Source: JAKPAM01 sp047601745 | GTDB lineage: Bacteria; Pseudomonadota; Gammaproteobacteria; Burkholderiales; Burkholderiaceae_E | DNA length: 64,000 nucleotides | Direction of reading: 5' to 3' | NCBI GenBank assembly: GCA_047601745.1 | Contig: JASGIS010000001.1 | Location: 5,332,001-5,396,000 of the forward strand | Shown: in pieces, positions 1 to 8,300 of the stretch | How positions within the stretch are numbered: the first letter of the stretch is position 1 | How the letters are laid out: the number at the start of each line of letters is the position of its first letter | Notes under the pieces: generated by a model | Database searches by the model: none | What the model was told of the DNA's origin: nothing | The model's input: only the letters and a program-made list of their open reading frames with translations | Program-made: the position numbers and the translations under genes

Positions 1-1952
1 GGCGGCTGAACGCGTGGAAACCGGCCGACTACCGGCTCGAAGCCGTGCTGCGCTTCGTGTCGATCATTGCGCTGATCGCGGCGCCGCTCGACGCGCTGTT
101 GGCGACGCTGGCGTTCGGCAACATCCAGATGCTGGCCGACCTGACTTCCGGACAGGTCTTCCCGTCGTGGTGGCTGCTCGATTCGCTGGGCATGCTGATG
201 CTGACGCCGGCGCTGCTCGCCTGGATCAGCAACGAGCACGCGCCCGAGCCCGAAGCCGGCATCACGCACGAGGTCCTCGTCGACGGCCCGGCGCTCGTGC
301 TGACGACGGCGGTCGTGGCCGCCAGCCTCGGCCTGTCGACGGTCGGCCAGGGCGAATGGGGCCACACGCTGATGTACTTCTACTTCCCGATCGTCGCGTG
401 GACCTCGGTGCGGATGAGCGAACGGGCGACCGCGCTGTCGTTGCTGATCACCGCCGTGCCCTTGCTGGCCGCGCGCGCGTTCCAGGTCCACACGCTCAGC
501 GGCCCCGACGTGTTCCGGATGCTCGAGTCGGCCGTCATCATCCTGTGCGCGGTCCTGGTCGCGCTGATCATGCAGGCGGTGGCCGCCGACCGCCGTTTCG
601 CGCTCGCCCGCGTCGCGCGCCAGGCGCGCCAGGATCTGAGCACCGGCCTGCTGAACGACCGCGGCCTGCTGGCCGAACTGGGCGACCGGCTGGTGTCGCC
701 GAACCGCACGCACTACGGACTGGTCGGCGTGCACCTGACGAACTTCGACGCGCTGAACGATCTGTGCGGGCCGATGCAGGCGCTGCAGCTCGAGCAGACG
801 GCCGCCACCCTGCTGCTGCGGCAGCCGGGCGCGCTGATCGGCGCGCGCCTGTCGTCGGGACGCTATGCGCTGCTGCTGTCGGCCGAAACGGTCGCGCAGG
901 TGCGCGCGCTGGCGCGCGAGATCTACGCGCAATTGAACGGCCAGGTGTTCAAGATCGAGCACGGCAGCCTGCGGCTGCAGGTCAGCGTCGGCGGCCTGCT
1001 CGTCGACCGGCACGTGCAGATCAACAGCGAGGACTGCCTGATGTCGCTGTCCGACGCGATGGCGATCGCCGCCAGCGTCCGCGATCCGCAGTTGTTCGTC
1101 GAACCGCTGTCGCAGACGATGGTCGATGCGCGCCGCGCGCACCAGGGCAAGCTCGAGCACATCCGCGAGGCGATCCGCGAGCAGCGTTTCGACGTCCATG
1201 CGCAACCGATCGTCGATCCCGATGCGCCGCCCGGAGCGTTGTCGTACGAAGTGCTGGTGCGCCTGCGCGACCGCGACGGCGGCCTGATCCGTCCGCCCGA
1301 ATTCCTGCCGCTGGCCGTGCAGGCGCAGATGACGGTCGCGCTCGACCGCGGCGTGATCCGCACGGTGTTCGCGTACCTGGCGACGAACCCGGACGCCTTG
1401 GCGCGCACGCACAAGTGCTCGATCAACCTGTCGGGCATGACGATGAGCGACGGGACGATCGCCAGCTTCATCCGCGAGCAGCGCGCGCGCTACAGCATCC
1501 CTTCGCAGAAGATCGTCTTCGAGATCACCGAAGGCGAAGCGATCCGCAATCCGGGCGCCGCGTCGCGGCTCGTCGACGACCTGAAGAGCGACGGATTCGG
1601 CATCGCGCTGGACGACTTCGGCACCGGCCTGGCGACCTTCGAGTATCTGAAGCGCTTCCCGCTCGACTACCTGAAGATCGACGGCACGTTCATCCGCAAC
1701 CTGGTCAGCAACCCGATCGACGAAGAGATCGTACTGGCGACGATCAGGGTCGCGCGGCGCCTGAACGTCAAGACGATCGCCGAGCACGTGCACAGCCAGG
1801 AGATCTACGACCGGCTGCGGGTGCTCGGCATCGAATACATCCAGGGCGAGCTGATCAGCGTCGCCCGGCCGATCGCCGAGCTGTTCGAAAATCCGCCGAC
1901 CGACGCGCAGAAGGCGGCGACCGAGGCCGGACCGGCGCTGCGGCAGATCTGA
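1..1952 (+). CDS. MASE1 / degenerate GGDEF / EAL domain protein, 5'-truncated
   Basis: The reading frame is open from the window edge, so the true start lies upstream. The first ~180 residues are hydrophobic and contain the pattern SWWLLDSLGMLMLTPALLAW, typical of the integral-membrane MASE1 sensor domain. Next comes a GGDEF-like domain whose signature is replaced by SSGRY, so cyclase activity is unlikely. The C-terminal half is an EAL phosphodiesterase domain. It has SYEVLVRLR in place of EAL (the Glu is kept), plus INLSG, EITEGE, DDFGTG and LKIDGTF, so most metal and catalytic residues survive. Known for the family: hydrolysis of cyclic di-GMP controls motility and biofilm. Inferred role: membrane-bound c-di-GMP phosphodiesterase or c-di-GMP receptor. 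Confidence 0.9.
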   Translation, partial: RLNAWKPADYRLEAVLRFVSIIALIAAPLDALLATLAFGNIQMLADLTSGQVFPSWWLLDSLGMLMLTPALLAWISNEHAPEPEAGITHEVLVDGPALVLTTAVVAASLGLSTVGQGEWGHTLMYFYFPIVAWTSVRMSERATALSLLITAVPLLAARAFQVHTLSGPDVFRMLESAVIILCAVLVALIMQAVAADRRFALARVARQARQDLSTGLLNDRGLLAELGDRLVSPNRTHYGLVGVHLTNFDALNDLCGPMQALQLEQTAATLLLRQPGALIGARLSSGRYALLLSAETVAQVRALAREIYAQLNGQVFKIEHGSLRLQVSVGGLLVDRHVQINSEDCLMSLSDAMAIAASVRDPQLFVEPLSQTMVDARRAHQGKLEHIREAIREQRFDVHAQPIVDPDAPPGALSYEVLVRLRDRDGGLIRPPEFLPLAVQAQMTVALDRGVIRTVFAYLATNPDALARTHKCSINLSGMTMSDGTIASFIREQRARYSIPSQKIVFEITEGEAIRNPGAASRLVDDLKSDGFGIALDDFGTGLATFEYLKRFPLDYLKIDGTFIRNLVSNPIDEEIVLATIRVARRLNVKTIAEHVHSQEIYDRLRVLGIEYIQGELISVARPIAELFENPPTDAQKAATEAGPALRQI

Positions 1953-2086
1953 GAAATCCGAACGTCCGGCAGCAGGCACCGCGCGGACGTGCCGAACGGG
2001 ACACCGAATCCACCATTCCGATCCACCGGAGGCCGGATGCCGATCCGCCGAATGCCGATTCGGAAAAACCCGCTCGCACGATGAGA

Positions 2087-2120
2087 AAAGCCCGCGTAAC
2101 CAATCGATTACGCGGGCTTT
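2087..2120. terminator. Bidirectional intrinsic terminator between the EAL gene and tRNA-Pro
   Basis: Perfect 13-bp inverted repeat (arms 2087-2099 and 2108-2120) around an 8-nt loop. It is followed by TTTGTTT on the plus side and TTTTC on the minus side. It lies between the end of the EAL gene and the 3' end of the minus-strand tRNA-Pro, so it can serve both. Confidence 0.85.
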
Positions 2121-2123
2121 GTT

Positions 2124-2200
2124 TGGTCGGGACGGAGGGATTTGAACTCTCGACCCCCTGCACCCCATGCAGGTGCGCTACCAGGCTGCGCTACGCCCCG
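2124..2200 (-). tRNA. tRNA-Pro (anticodon GGG)
   Basis: A 77-nt cloverleaf read on the minus strand. The 7-bp acceptor stem is CGGGGCG/CGTCCCG with one G-U pair, and the anticodon stem is CCTGC/GCAGG with loop ATGGGGT. The T-arm has GTTCAAATC and the 3' CCA is encoded. It sits at the end of the thrS-to-merR block, as in many Burkholderiales. Confidence 0.97.
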
Positions 2201-2223
2201 AAGCCAATCATTATAGCGCGATT

Positions 2224-2628
2224 TCAGCGCAACAAATCCAATGTCTGCGTCAAATCGCTACGAATCGCCTGCAGGTCGGCCGCCGACATCTCGATCTTCT
2301 CGTCGGCCGGCGCCGGCGAATCGGCGTTCTTGACCTTGCCGTTCTGCATGACCTCGCCGAGCCGGTTGCGCGCGCCGCTGATCGTGAAGCCCTGCTCGTA
2401 CAGCAGTTCGCGGATCCGGCGCACGAGCAGCACCTCGTGATGCTGGTAGTAGCGGCGATTGCCGCGCCGCTTCATCGGCCGCAGTTGCGTGAACTCCTGC
2501 TCCCAGTAGCGGAGCACGTGCGGCTTGACGCCGCACAGTTCGCTGACTTCACCGATCGTGAAATACCGCTTGGCGGGAATCGGCGGCAACGGCAGCTTGG
2601 CATCCGGTTTCGCAGACGTCGACGACAC
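2224..2628 (-). CDS. MerR-family transcriptional regulator
   Basis: A 134-residue protein. The N-terminal winged helix (residues ~20-90) carries FTIGEVSELCGVKPHVLRYW and the RRGNRRYY wing typical of MerR proteins. The short C-terminal part has no cysteine cluster, so it is not a classical metal sensor. The start is GTG, with AGGAG seven bases upstream inside the end of ihfA. The ihfA stop lies only two bases away, so the two genes are probably translationally coupled. This MerR-type gene next to ihfA and tRNA-Pro is a conserved arrangement in beta- and gammaproteobacteria. Its effector is not evident. Confidence 0.93.
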   Translation of the reverse strand: MSSTSAKPDAKLPLPPIPAKRYFTIGEVSELCGVKPHVLRYWEQEFTQLRPMKRRGNRRYYQHHEVLLVRRIRELLYEQGFTISGARNRLGEVMQNGKVKNADSPAPADEKIEMSAADLQAIRSDLTQTLDLLR

Positions 2629-2630
2629 GG

Positions 2631-3092
2631 TCAGGCTCCTCGCGGATCCGCGTCGTCGGGCCGCACGCCGTCATCGCCGAAACCCGTACCGACGCGGCCG
2701 GCGGCGGCCTGCGCCTCGCCCTCGATCAGTGCCTTCAACTTCTGGCTCGCATGAAAAGTGACGACGCGACGCGCCGAGATCGGAATCTCCTCGCCGGTCT
2801 TGGGATTGCGCCCGGGCCGCTGCGGCTTGTCGCGCAACTGGAAATTGCCGAAACCCGACAACTTGACGCTTTCGCCGCGCTCGAGCGCGCCGCGAATCTC
2901 GTCGAAGAAGGTCTCCACCATGTCCTTGGCCTCGCGCTTGTTCAGTCCGACCTGCTCGAAAAGCATCTCGGCCAGCTCCGCCTTGGTCAAGGTCAGGTGA
3001 TCGATCTCCGGCGCCGTGTCGTCGGGGTGCGCCGGCGCGGGAGGCTCCGACTCGCTGTTCATCAAGGCTAGCCCGGTCTTGCTGCTGCTCAT
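2631..3092 (-). CDS. ihfA: Integration host factor subunit alpha
   Basis: A 153-residue protein of the HU/IHF family. The core (from about residue 35) reads LTKAELAEMLFEQVGLNKREA, then SGFGNFQLRDK, and the DNA-intercalating beta arm GRNPKTGEEIPISARRVV. The Pro in GRNPKTG is the one that kinks DNA in this family. Compared with the ~100-residue E. coli protein there are ~30 extra N-terminal residues and an extended C-terminal tail. The ATG at 3092 was chosen, 70 bp after pheT. A later ATG at 3062 is possible. IHF bends DNA and acts in transcription, recombination and replication, and pheST-ihfA linkage is conserved. Confidence 0.95.
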   Translation of the reverse strand: MSSSKTGLALMNSESEPPAPAHPDDTAPEIDHLTLTKAELAEMLFEQVGLNKREAKDMVETFFDEIRGALERGESVKLSGFGNFQLRDKPQRPGRNPKTGEEIPISARRVVTFHASQKLKALIEGEAQAAAGRVGTGFGDDGVRPDDADPRGA

Positions 3093-3162
3093 CGACAATT
3101 GAAACGACCCAATTACGCGTCTTACCGTGCTCTGCCCGCCGGCCAAAATGGCCGGATCGAAC

Positions 3163-5565
3163 TCAGGAACGAAGCCTGGCTCCCAGCGTTCGCTGCACCC
3201 GATCGATGACCGATGCCAAGGCTTCCGACACTTCGACGTCACTCAAAGTTCGCTGAGTATCTTGCATCCAGAATCGGAACGCAAGGCTTTTCTCCTTATT
3301 TTCCAATCCCTTACCGCGATATTCATCGAACAACTTGACATTTGTCACGACGCTGGCGGCCGGGTTTTCGGCGATCGCCGAGCGGATCTGTTCGAGCATT
3401 TTCTCGACTGTAAGCTTTTCGGAGACAACCCAGGCCAGATCGCGGATGGCCGGCGGGAACTTCGAGATCCGTTCGAAGGCCGGCACCGGTCGCGCCAGCA
3501 ACGGGTCGCGGGCGACTTCGGCCAGGATCACCGGATGCGGCAGGTCGAAGCGCTGCTGCAGCGCCGGGTGCAGCGCGCCGATGCGGCCGATCGGCCGATC
3601 CTGCAACAGGATCGTCGCGCTGCGGCCCGGGTGCAGCCCCGGCGACGCCTCGGCGACGAAGCGCAGCCCCGGCAGGTCGACCAGCGCTTCCAGGTCGCCC
3701 TTGACGTCGAAGAAGTCGACCTCGCGCGTCGGCGCGCCCCATTGCTCGTCGAGCGCCGGGCCGTAGGCGAGCAAGCCCAGCATCCACGGCTGCTCGACGC
3801 CGTTGACCGACTGCGGCCCCGAGGCGACGGCCGGATCGGCGACGAACACGCGGCCCATCTCGAACAGGCGCACGCGGCCGGCCTTGCGGTTCAGGTTGTG
3901 GCGCAGCGTCTCGATCAGGCCGCCGAACAGCGTCGTGCGCATCACGTCCATCTGCGACGCGATCGGGTTCAGCAGCCGGATCGCCGGCCGGTCGGACAGC
4001 AGCGCATCGATCGTCGAGTCGACGAAGCTGTAGCCGATGATCTCCATGTAGTCGCGCGCGGCGACCCGGCGACGCAGCGCCATCGGCGTCTGCGTGCCCA
4101 ACGGTGCATCGCGCATCGTGATCGCCGCCTTCGGCGGAGCCAGCGGCAGGCGGTCGTAACCCCACATGCGGGCGACCTCCTCGATGAGGTCCTCTTCGAT
4201 CTGCAGGTCGAAGCGGTACGGCGGCGGTGTGACGACGAATCGATCGGCCTGCTGCTCGAACGCCAGGCCCAGCCGGCCGAACGCCTGGGCGATGTCCGCG
4301 TCGCCGATCGGCGCGCCGATGACCCGGCGCGCGCGATCGCCGCGCATCGCCACCGGCGGCCGGGACGGCAGCTCGAGGACGACGTCGTCCAGCGGGCCGG
4401 CGCGGCCGCCGCACACCTGCAGGATCAGCGCGGTCAGGTAGTCCAGGTGTTCGGCCGTCGTCGACGCATCGACGCCGCGCTCGAAGCGGTGGCCGGCGTC
4501 GGTCGAGAAGTTGAAGCGCCGCGAGCGCCCGGCGATCGCCGTCGGCCACCAGAACGCCGCTTCGACGAAGACGTCGGTCGTCTCCAGCGACACCGCGGTC
4601 GCCTGCCCGCCCATGATGCCGGCCACGCTCTCGACCGACTGCTCGTCGGCGATCACGCCGACCTGCTCGTCGAGCTCGACGGTCTGGCCGTTCAGCAGCT
4701 CGAGCGACTCGCCGGGCCGCGCCCAGCGCACCTGCAGGCCGCCGTGGATCTTGTTCAGGTCGAACACGTGCGTCGGCCGTCCGAGCTCGAGCATCACGTA
4801 GTTCGACAGGTCGACCAGCGCCGAGATCGAGCGCTGGCCTGCCCGTTCGAGCCGCTCACGGATCCAGGCCGGCGTCGGCGCCTTCGCGTCGACGCCGCGG
4901 ATCACGCGGCCGGAGAACCTGCCGCACAGATCGGGCGCGAGCACCTGCACCGGCAGGCGGTCGTCGATCGTCACCGGCACCGGGCTGGCCGGGGCCGGCA
5001 TCGACGCGAGCGGCGCGCCGCTGAGCGCCGACACCTCGCGGGCGATGCCGTAGACGGCCAGGCAGTCCGGACGGTTCGGCGTGAGCTTGAGCGTGAAGAC
5101 GGTGTCGTCCAGCGACAGGTATTCGCGCAGGTCCGCGCCGACCGGCGCGTCGTCGGGCAGCAGCAGCAGGCCCGCGTGATCGTCGGACAGCCCCAGCTCG
5201 CGCGCCGAGCACAACATGCCGCTGCTCTGCACGCCGCGCACCTTGGCGACGGCGATCGTCAGGCCGCCGGGCAGCACCGCGCCCGGCAACGCGCAGGGCA
5301 CGCGCGCGCCGGCGCGGACGTTGGGCGCGCCGCAGACGATCGTGCGCACGTCGTCGCCGGTATCGACCTCGCAGACGTTCAGCTTGTCGGCATCGGGGTG
5401 ACGCTCGACCGCGCGTACGTGCGCGACGATCACCCGATCGAACGGCGGCGCGTACGGATCGGCCTGTTCGACCTCCAGGCCGGCCATCGTCAGCGCATCG
5501 GACAACTGCTCGGTCGACCAGGCCGGATCGACGTAGGCGCGCAGCCAGCTTTCAGGAAATTTCAT
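3163..5565 (-). CDS. pheT: Phenylalanine--tRNA ligase beta subunit
   Basis: An 800-residue protein, normal length for bacterial PheT. It begins MKFPESWLRAYVDP. A tRNA-binding OB domain follows (residues ~40-150, with MLCSARELGLS). The B3/B4 editing region, the B5 domain (VIGAPIGDADIAQAFGRLGL) and the C-terminal anticodon-binding FDX domain (ERISKFPPAIRDLAWVV, then FDEYRGKGLENKEKSLAFR) come after it. Together with PheS it forms the (alpha-beta)2 enzyme that charges tRNA-Phe. It starts 18 bp after the pheS stop, in the same operon. Confidence 0.98.
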   Translation of the reverse strand: MKFPESWLRAYVDPAWSTEQLSDALTMAGLEVEQADPYAPPFDRVIVAHVRAVERHPDADKLNVCEVDTGDDVRTIVCGAPNVRAGARVPCALPGAVLPGGLTIAVAKVRGVQSSGMLCSARELGLSDDHAGLLLLPDDAPVGADLREYLSLDDTVFTLKLTPNRPDCLAVYGIAREVSALSGAPLASMPAPASPVPVTIDDRLPVQVLAPDLCGRFSGRVIRGVDAKAPTPAWIRERLERAGQRSISALVDLSNYVMLELGRPTHVFDLNKIHGGLQVRWARPGESLELLNGQTVELDEQVGVIADEQSVESVAGIMGGQATAVSLETTDVFVEAAFWWPTAIAGRSRRFNFSTDAGHRFERGVDASTTAEHLDYLTALILQVCGGRAGPLDDVVLELPSRPPVAMRGDRARRVIGAPIGDADIAQAFGRLGLAFEQQADRFVVTPPPYRFDLQIEEDLIEEVARMWGYDRLPLAPPKAAITMRDAPLGTQTPMALRRRVAARDYMEIIGYSFVDSTIDALLSDRPAIRLLNPIASQMDVMRTTLFGGLIETLRHNLNRKAGRVRLFEMGRVFVADPAVASGPQSVNGVEQPWMLGLLAYGPALDEQWGAPTREVDFFDVKGDLEALVDLPGLRFVAEASPGLHPGRSATILLQDRPIGRIGALHPALQQRFDLPHPVILAEVARDPLLARPVPAFERISKFPPAIRDLAWVVSEKLTVEKMLEQIRSAIAENPAASVVTNVKLFDEYRGKGLENKEKSLAFRFWMQDTQRTLSDVEVSEALASVIDRVQRTLGARLRS

Positions 5566-5583
5566 CGGTGGCTCCGGTCGGCG

Positions 5584-6621
5584 TCAGGGATTGAACTGCT
5601 GCAGGAAACGCAGGTCGTTCTCGTAGAACAGCCGCAGGTCGCCGACGTCGTAGCGCAGCATCGCCAGCCGCTCGATGCCGGAGCCGAACGCGAAGCCGAT
5701 ATAGCGCTCCGGGTCGAGCCCGAGGTTGCGCACGACCTGCGGATGCACCTGCCCGGAACCCGACACCTCGAGCCAGCGGCCGGCCAGCGGCCCTTCAGCG
5801 AAGCGCATGTCGATCTCGGCCGACGGTTCGGTGAACGGGAAGTACGACGGACGGAAGCGCACGTCCAGTTGATCGGTCTCGAAGAAGCGGCGCAGGAACT
5901 CGGTGTAGACGCTCTTCAGATCGGCGAAGCTGATGCCCTCGTCGATCCACATGCCCTCGAACTGATGGAACATCGGCGAGTGCGTCGCGTCCGAATCGAC
6001 GCGATAGGTCTTGCCCGGCACGATCACCTTGATCGGCGGCGTCTGCTGGCGCGCGTAGCGGATCTGCATCGGGCTGGTGTGCGTGCGCAGCAGCAGCCCG
6101 CGCCCGTCGGCGTCGCGACCGTCGACGTAGAACGTGTCGTGCATCGAGCGGGCCGGATGGTCGGCCGGCGTGTTCAGCGCGGTGAAGTTGAAGAAATCCT
6201 CTTCGATCTCGGGGCCGTCGGCCACGTCGAAACCGATCGACCGGAAGATCGTCTCGATCCGCTCGATCGTCAGCGTCAGCGGATGCAGACCGCCCTTGCC
6301 CGTCCCGCGGCCCGGCAGCGTGACGTCGATCGCTTCCTGCGCCAGCCGCGCATCGAGCTGCTGCTGGCGCAGCGCCGCCTCGCGCGACGCGACCAGCGCC
6401 TCGATCGACTGCTTGAGCGCATTCAGCGTCTTGCCGACCGCCGAGCGCTGGTCGGCGGGCACCTTGCCGAGCGCCTTGAGCTGCTGCGTGACCAGGCCGT
6501 CGCGGCCCAGAAAACGCGCTTTCGCGTCGGCCAGCGCGGCGGCATCGGCCGCCGCGTCGAGGGCGGCCCGCGCATCGGCGAGCCATTGCGTTGGATCGGA
6601 CAATTCCATCATGGCATCCAT
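5584..6621 (-). CDS. pheS: Phenylalanine--tRNA ligase alpha subunit
   Basis: About 345 residues. An N-terminal coiled coil (ALADAKARFLGRDGLVTQQLK) is followed by the class II catalytic core: the GRGTGKGGLHPLT region, motif 2 with RTHTSPMQIRY, and the motif 3 region GFAFGSGIERLAMLRY. The last contains the residues of the Phe pocket. Three in-frame ATGs (6621, 6612, 6609) fit equally and none has a strong Shine-Dalgarno. The longest of these is given. Much longer upstream readings are shadow sequence. A hairpin lies between rplT and this gene. Confidence 0.97.
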   Translation of the reverse strand: MDAMMELSDPTQWLADARAALDAAADAAALADAKARFLGRDGLVTQQLKALGKVPADQRSAVGKTLNALKQSIEALVASREAALRQQQLDARLAQEAIDVTLPGRGTGKGGLHPLTLTIERIETIFRSIGFDVADGPEIEEDFFNFTALNTPADHPARSMHDTFYVDGRDADGRGLLLRTHTSPMQIRYARQQTPPIKVIVPGKTYRVDSDATHSPMFHQFEGMWIDEGISFADLKSVYTEFLRRFFETDQLDVRFRPSYFPFTEPSAEIDMRFAEGPLAGRWLEVSGSGQVHPQVVRNLGLDPERYIGFAFGSGIERLAMLRYDVGDLRLFYENDLRFLQQFNP

Positions 6622-6793
6622 GGAGTGCGGTCGCGGCCGGACGACGCTCGCGGCGGCATCGGCGGGCATGCGAACCTGGGGCGAATGACTCGGCGCCGCA
6701 CCGCTGCGGCCGCGCCAACCCGGCGAACTGGCGGGGCTGCGGACCGCGGACGGACCGGCGAACCGCAGCGACTCGGCGCGCGGGCGCGGCAAC

Positions 6794-6829
6794 GAAAAAC
6801 GGGGCCAGGCGTTCGGCCAGGCCCCGTTT
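6794..6829 (-). terminator. Hairpin with T-tract between rplT and pheS
   Basis: On the minus strand, arms AAACGGGGCC(T)GG and CC(T)GGCCCCGTTT pair except for one T-T mismatch and end in a run of five T. It lies ~75 bp after rplT and ~170 bp before pheS. It could be a partial terminator or attenuator separating ribosomal-protein from pheST expression. No Phe-rich leader peptide is visible upstream, so E. coli-style attenuation is not supported. Confidence 0.7.
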
Positions 6830-6905
6830 CGCGCGGGAGGTCGTCGATCGGCCGCAGGCCGAGGCCTTGCCTCGTACGCCCGGCGGCCCGATCGAGGCGC
6901 CCCGG

Positions 6906-7277
6906 TCAGCCGGCGCTGCGGCCGGCCAGCGAGCCCTTGGCCTTCTCGACGATCGCGGCGAACGCCGGCTTGTCGTGAACGGCCAGATCCGCCAGTACCT
7001 TGCGGTCCAGGCCGATCGAGGCCTTGTTCAGGCCATTGATGAACGCGCTGTACGTGATCCCGTGCTGGCGGGCCGCGGCATTGATCCGGGCGATCCACAG
7101 CGAACGGAACACGCGCTTGCGATTGCGGCGGTCACGGTACGCGTACTGGCCGGCGCGCATCACCGCCTGCTTGGCGATGCGGAACACGGTGCTGCGGCGA
7201 CCGCGGTAACCCTTGGCGGCGGCCAGGATCTTCTTGTGACGGGCACGTGCCGTCACGCCACGTTTTACTCGGGGCAT
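6906..7277 (-). CDS. rplT: 50S ribosomal protein L20
   Basis: A 123-residue basic protein starting MPRVKRGVTARARHKKILA, containing GYRGRRSTVFRIAKQAVM and RRNRKRVFRSLWIARINAA, all L20 hallmarks. L20 is an early 23S rRNA assembly protein and in many bacteria represses its own operon. The gene follows rpmI after 13 bp, the usual order infC-rpmI-rplT. Confidence 0.99.
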   Translation of the reverse strand: MPRVKRGVTARARHKKILAAAKGYRGRRSTVFRIAKQAVMRAGQYAYRDRRNRKRVFRSLWIARINAAARQHGITYSAFINGLNKASIGLDRKVLADLAVHDKPAFAAIVEKAKGSLAGRSAG

Positions 7278-7290
7278 CGGTGCTCTCCTG

Positions 7291-7488
7291 TCAAGCGAAC
7301 GGCAACATCGCCTTCACGGAAGCCAGATTGGTGGCATGCACCTCGGCCGCGCCGCGAAGCTGACGTTTGTTCTTCGTGGTTTTCTTGGTCAGGATGTGGC
7401 GTTTGAACGCCTGACCCCGCTTGACCGTGCCACCGGCACGGACGCGGAAGCGCTTCGCAGCGCTCTTCTTGGTTTTCATCTTGGGCAT
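7291..7488 (-). CDS. rpmI: 50S ribosomal protein L35
   Basis: A 65-residue basic protein starting MPKMKTKKSAAKRFRVRAGG and ending NLASVKAMLPFA, the normal L35 length and pattern. The ATG at 7488 follows an AGGGT-like ribosome site. The frame stays open farther upstream, but that extension has no L35 similarity. The 217-bp gap to infC shows no other gene. Confidence 0.98.
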   Translation of the reverse strand: MPKMKTKKSAAKRFRVRAGGTVKRGQAFKRHILTKKTTKNKRQLRGAAEVHATNLASVKAMLPFA

Positions 7489-7705
7489 GATGACCCTGCG
7501 TACCTGCTCTCTAATGCCTTGCCAGGTGTCCGACTGCGTCGGCGCTTCGATGACCCGCTCGGCTTCTTGATGTCGACGACGGCCCGACGGGGCACCAGCC
7601 CCTGCCGCGGCATCGATCGTCGATTCGCCTGTTGTCGCGCGCGAACGGTAGCGCGCGACGCCCGGCGACGGCATGCGGACGGCGGACCCGGAGGCCCGCC
7701 CGCCG

Positions 7706-8230
7706 TCATTTCTTCTTCTTGGGCGCCAGCACCATCACCATCTGCCGGCCTTCCATCCGCGGAAACTGCTCGACCTGGCCGTACGGCTCCAGATCGGTCC
7801 GAACGCGTTCGAGCAGGCGCGCACCGAACTCCTGGTGCGCCATTTCGCGGCCGCGAAAACGCAGCGTGATCTTGGCCTTGTCGCCGTCATCGAGAAAGCG
7901 GATCAGATTGCGCAACTTGACGTTGTAGTCGCCATCGTCCGTGCCCGGCCGGAACTTGACTTCCTTGACCTGGATGATCTTCTGCTTGGCTCGCGCATCA
8001 TGAGCCCGTTTCTGCTCCTGATACTTGAACTTGCCGTAGTCCATCAAGCGGGCCACGGGCGGCTGCGCCATCGGCGCGATTTCCACCAGATCGACATCGG
8101 CCTCTTCGGCCATTCGCAGCGCCTCACGCACGCTGACGATGCCGAGCGGCTCGTTGTCGACGCCAATCAGACGAATCTCAGGAACGGCAATCTCGTGATT
8201 GATCCGGTTTCCGCGGTCTGCAGTAGCGAT
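7706..8230 (-). CDS. infC: Translation initiation factor IF-3, apparent ATC start
   Basis: 174 residues if translation begins at the ATC codon at 8230-8228. The conserved N-terminus NRINHEIAVPEIRLIGVDNE precedes the first ATG/GTG at 8131, so that later start would remove about a fifth of the protein. The ATC has GGAGAA eight bases upstream. Known: infC commonly uses AUU/AUC/AUA so that IF3, which rejects non-standard starts, represses itself. The C-terminal domain (KVKFRPGTDDGDY region to LAPKKKK) is complete. IF3 binds the 30S subunit and blocks early 50S joining. It lies 70 bp after thrS. Confidence 0.95.
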   Translation of the reverse strand: MATADRGNRINHEIAVPEIRLIGVDNEPLGIVSVREALRMAEEADVDLVEIAPMAQPPVARLMDYGKFKYQEQKRAHDARAKQKIIQVKEVKFRPGTDDGDYNVKLRNLIRFLDDGDKAKITLRFRGREMAHQEFGARLLERVRTDLEPYGQVEQFPRMEGRQMVMVLAPKKKK

Positions 8231-8300
8231 TCTGCGTTCTCCAAAAAGTAACAGCCAAACCTGCCTTTCCGGGCAGATGGCGATCGTTGATCCGGATAGT

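Noticed and set aside
3127..6978. 1283-codon plus-strand frame opposite pheT and pheS
   Set aside because: Arg/Asp/Gln/His-rich text with no domain, lying antisense to two essential genes; a high-GC shadow.
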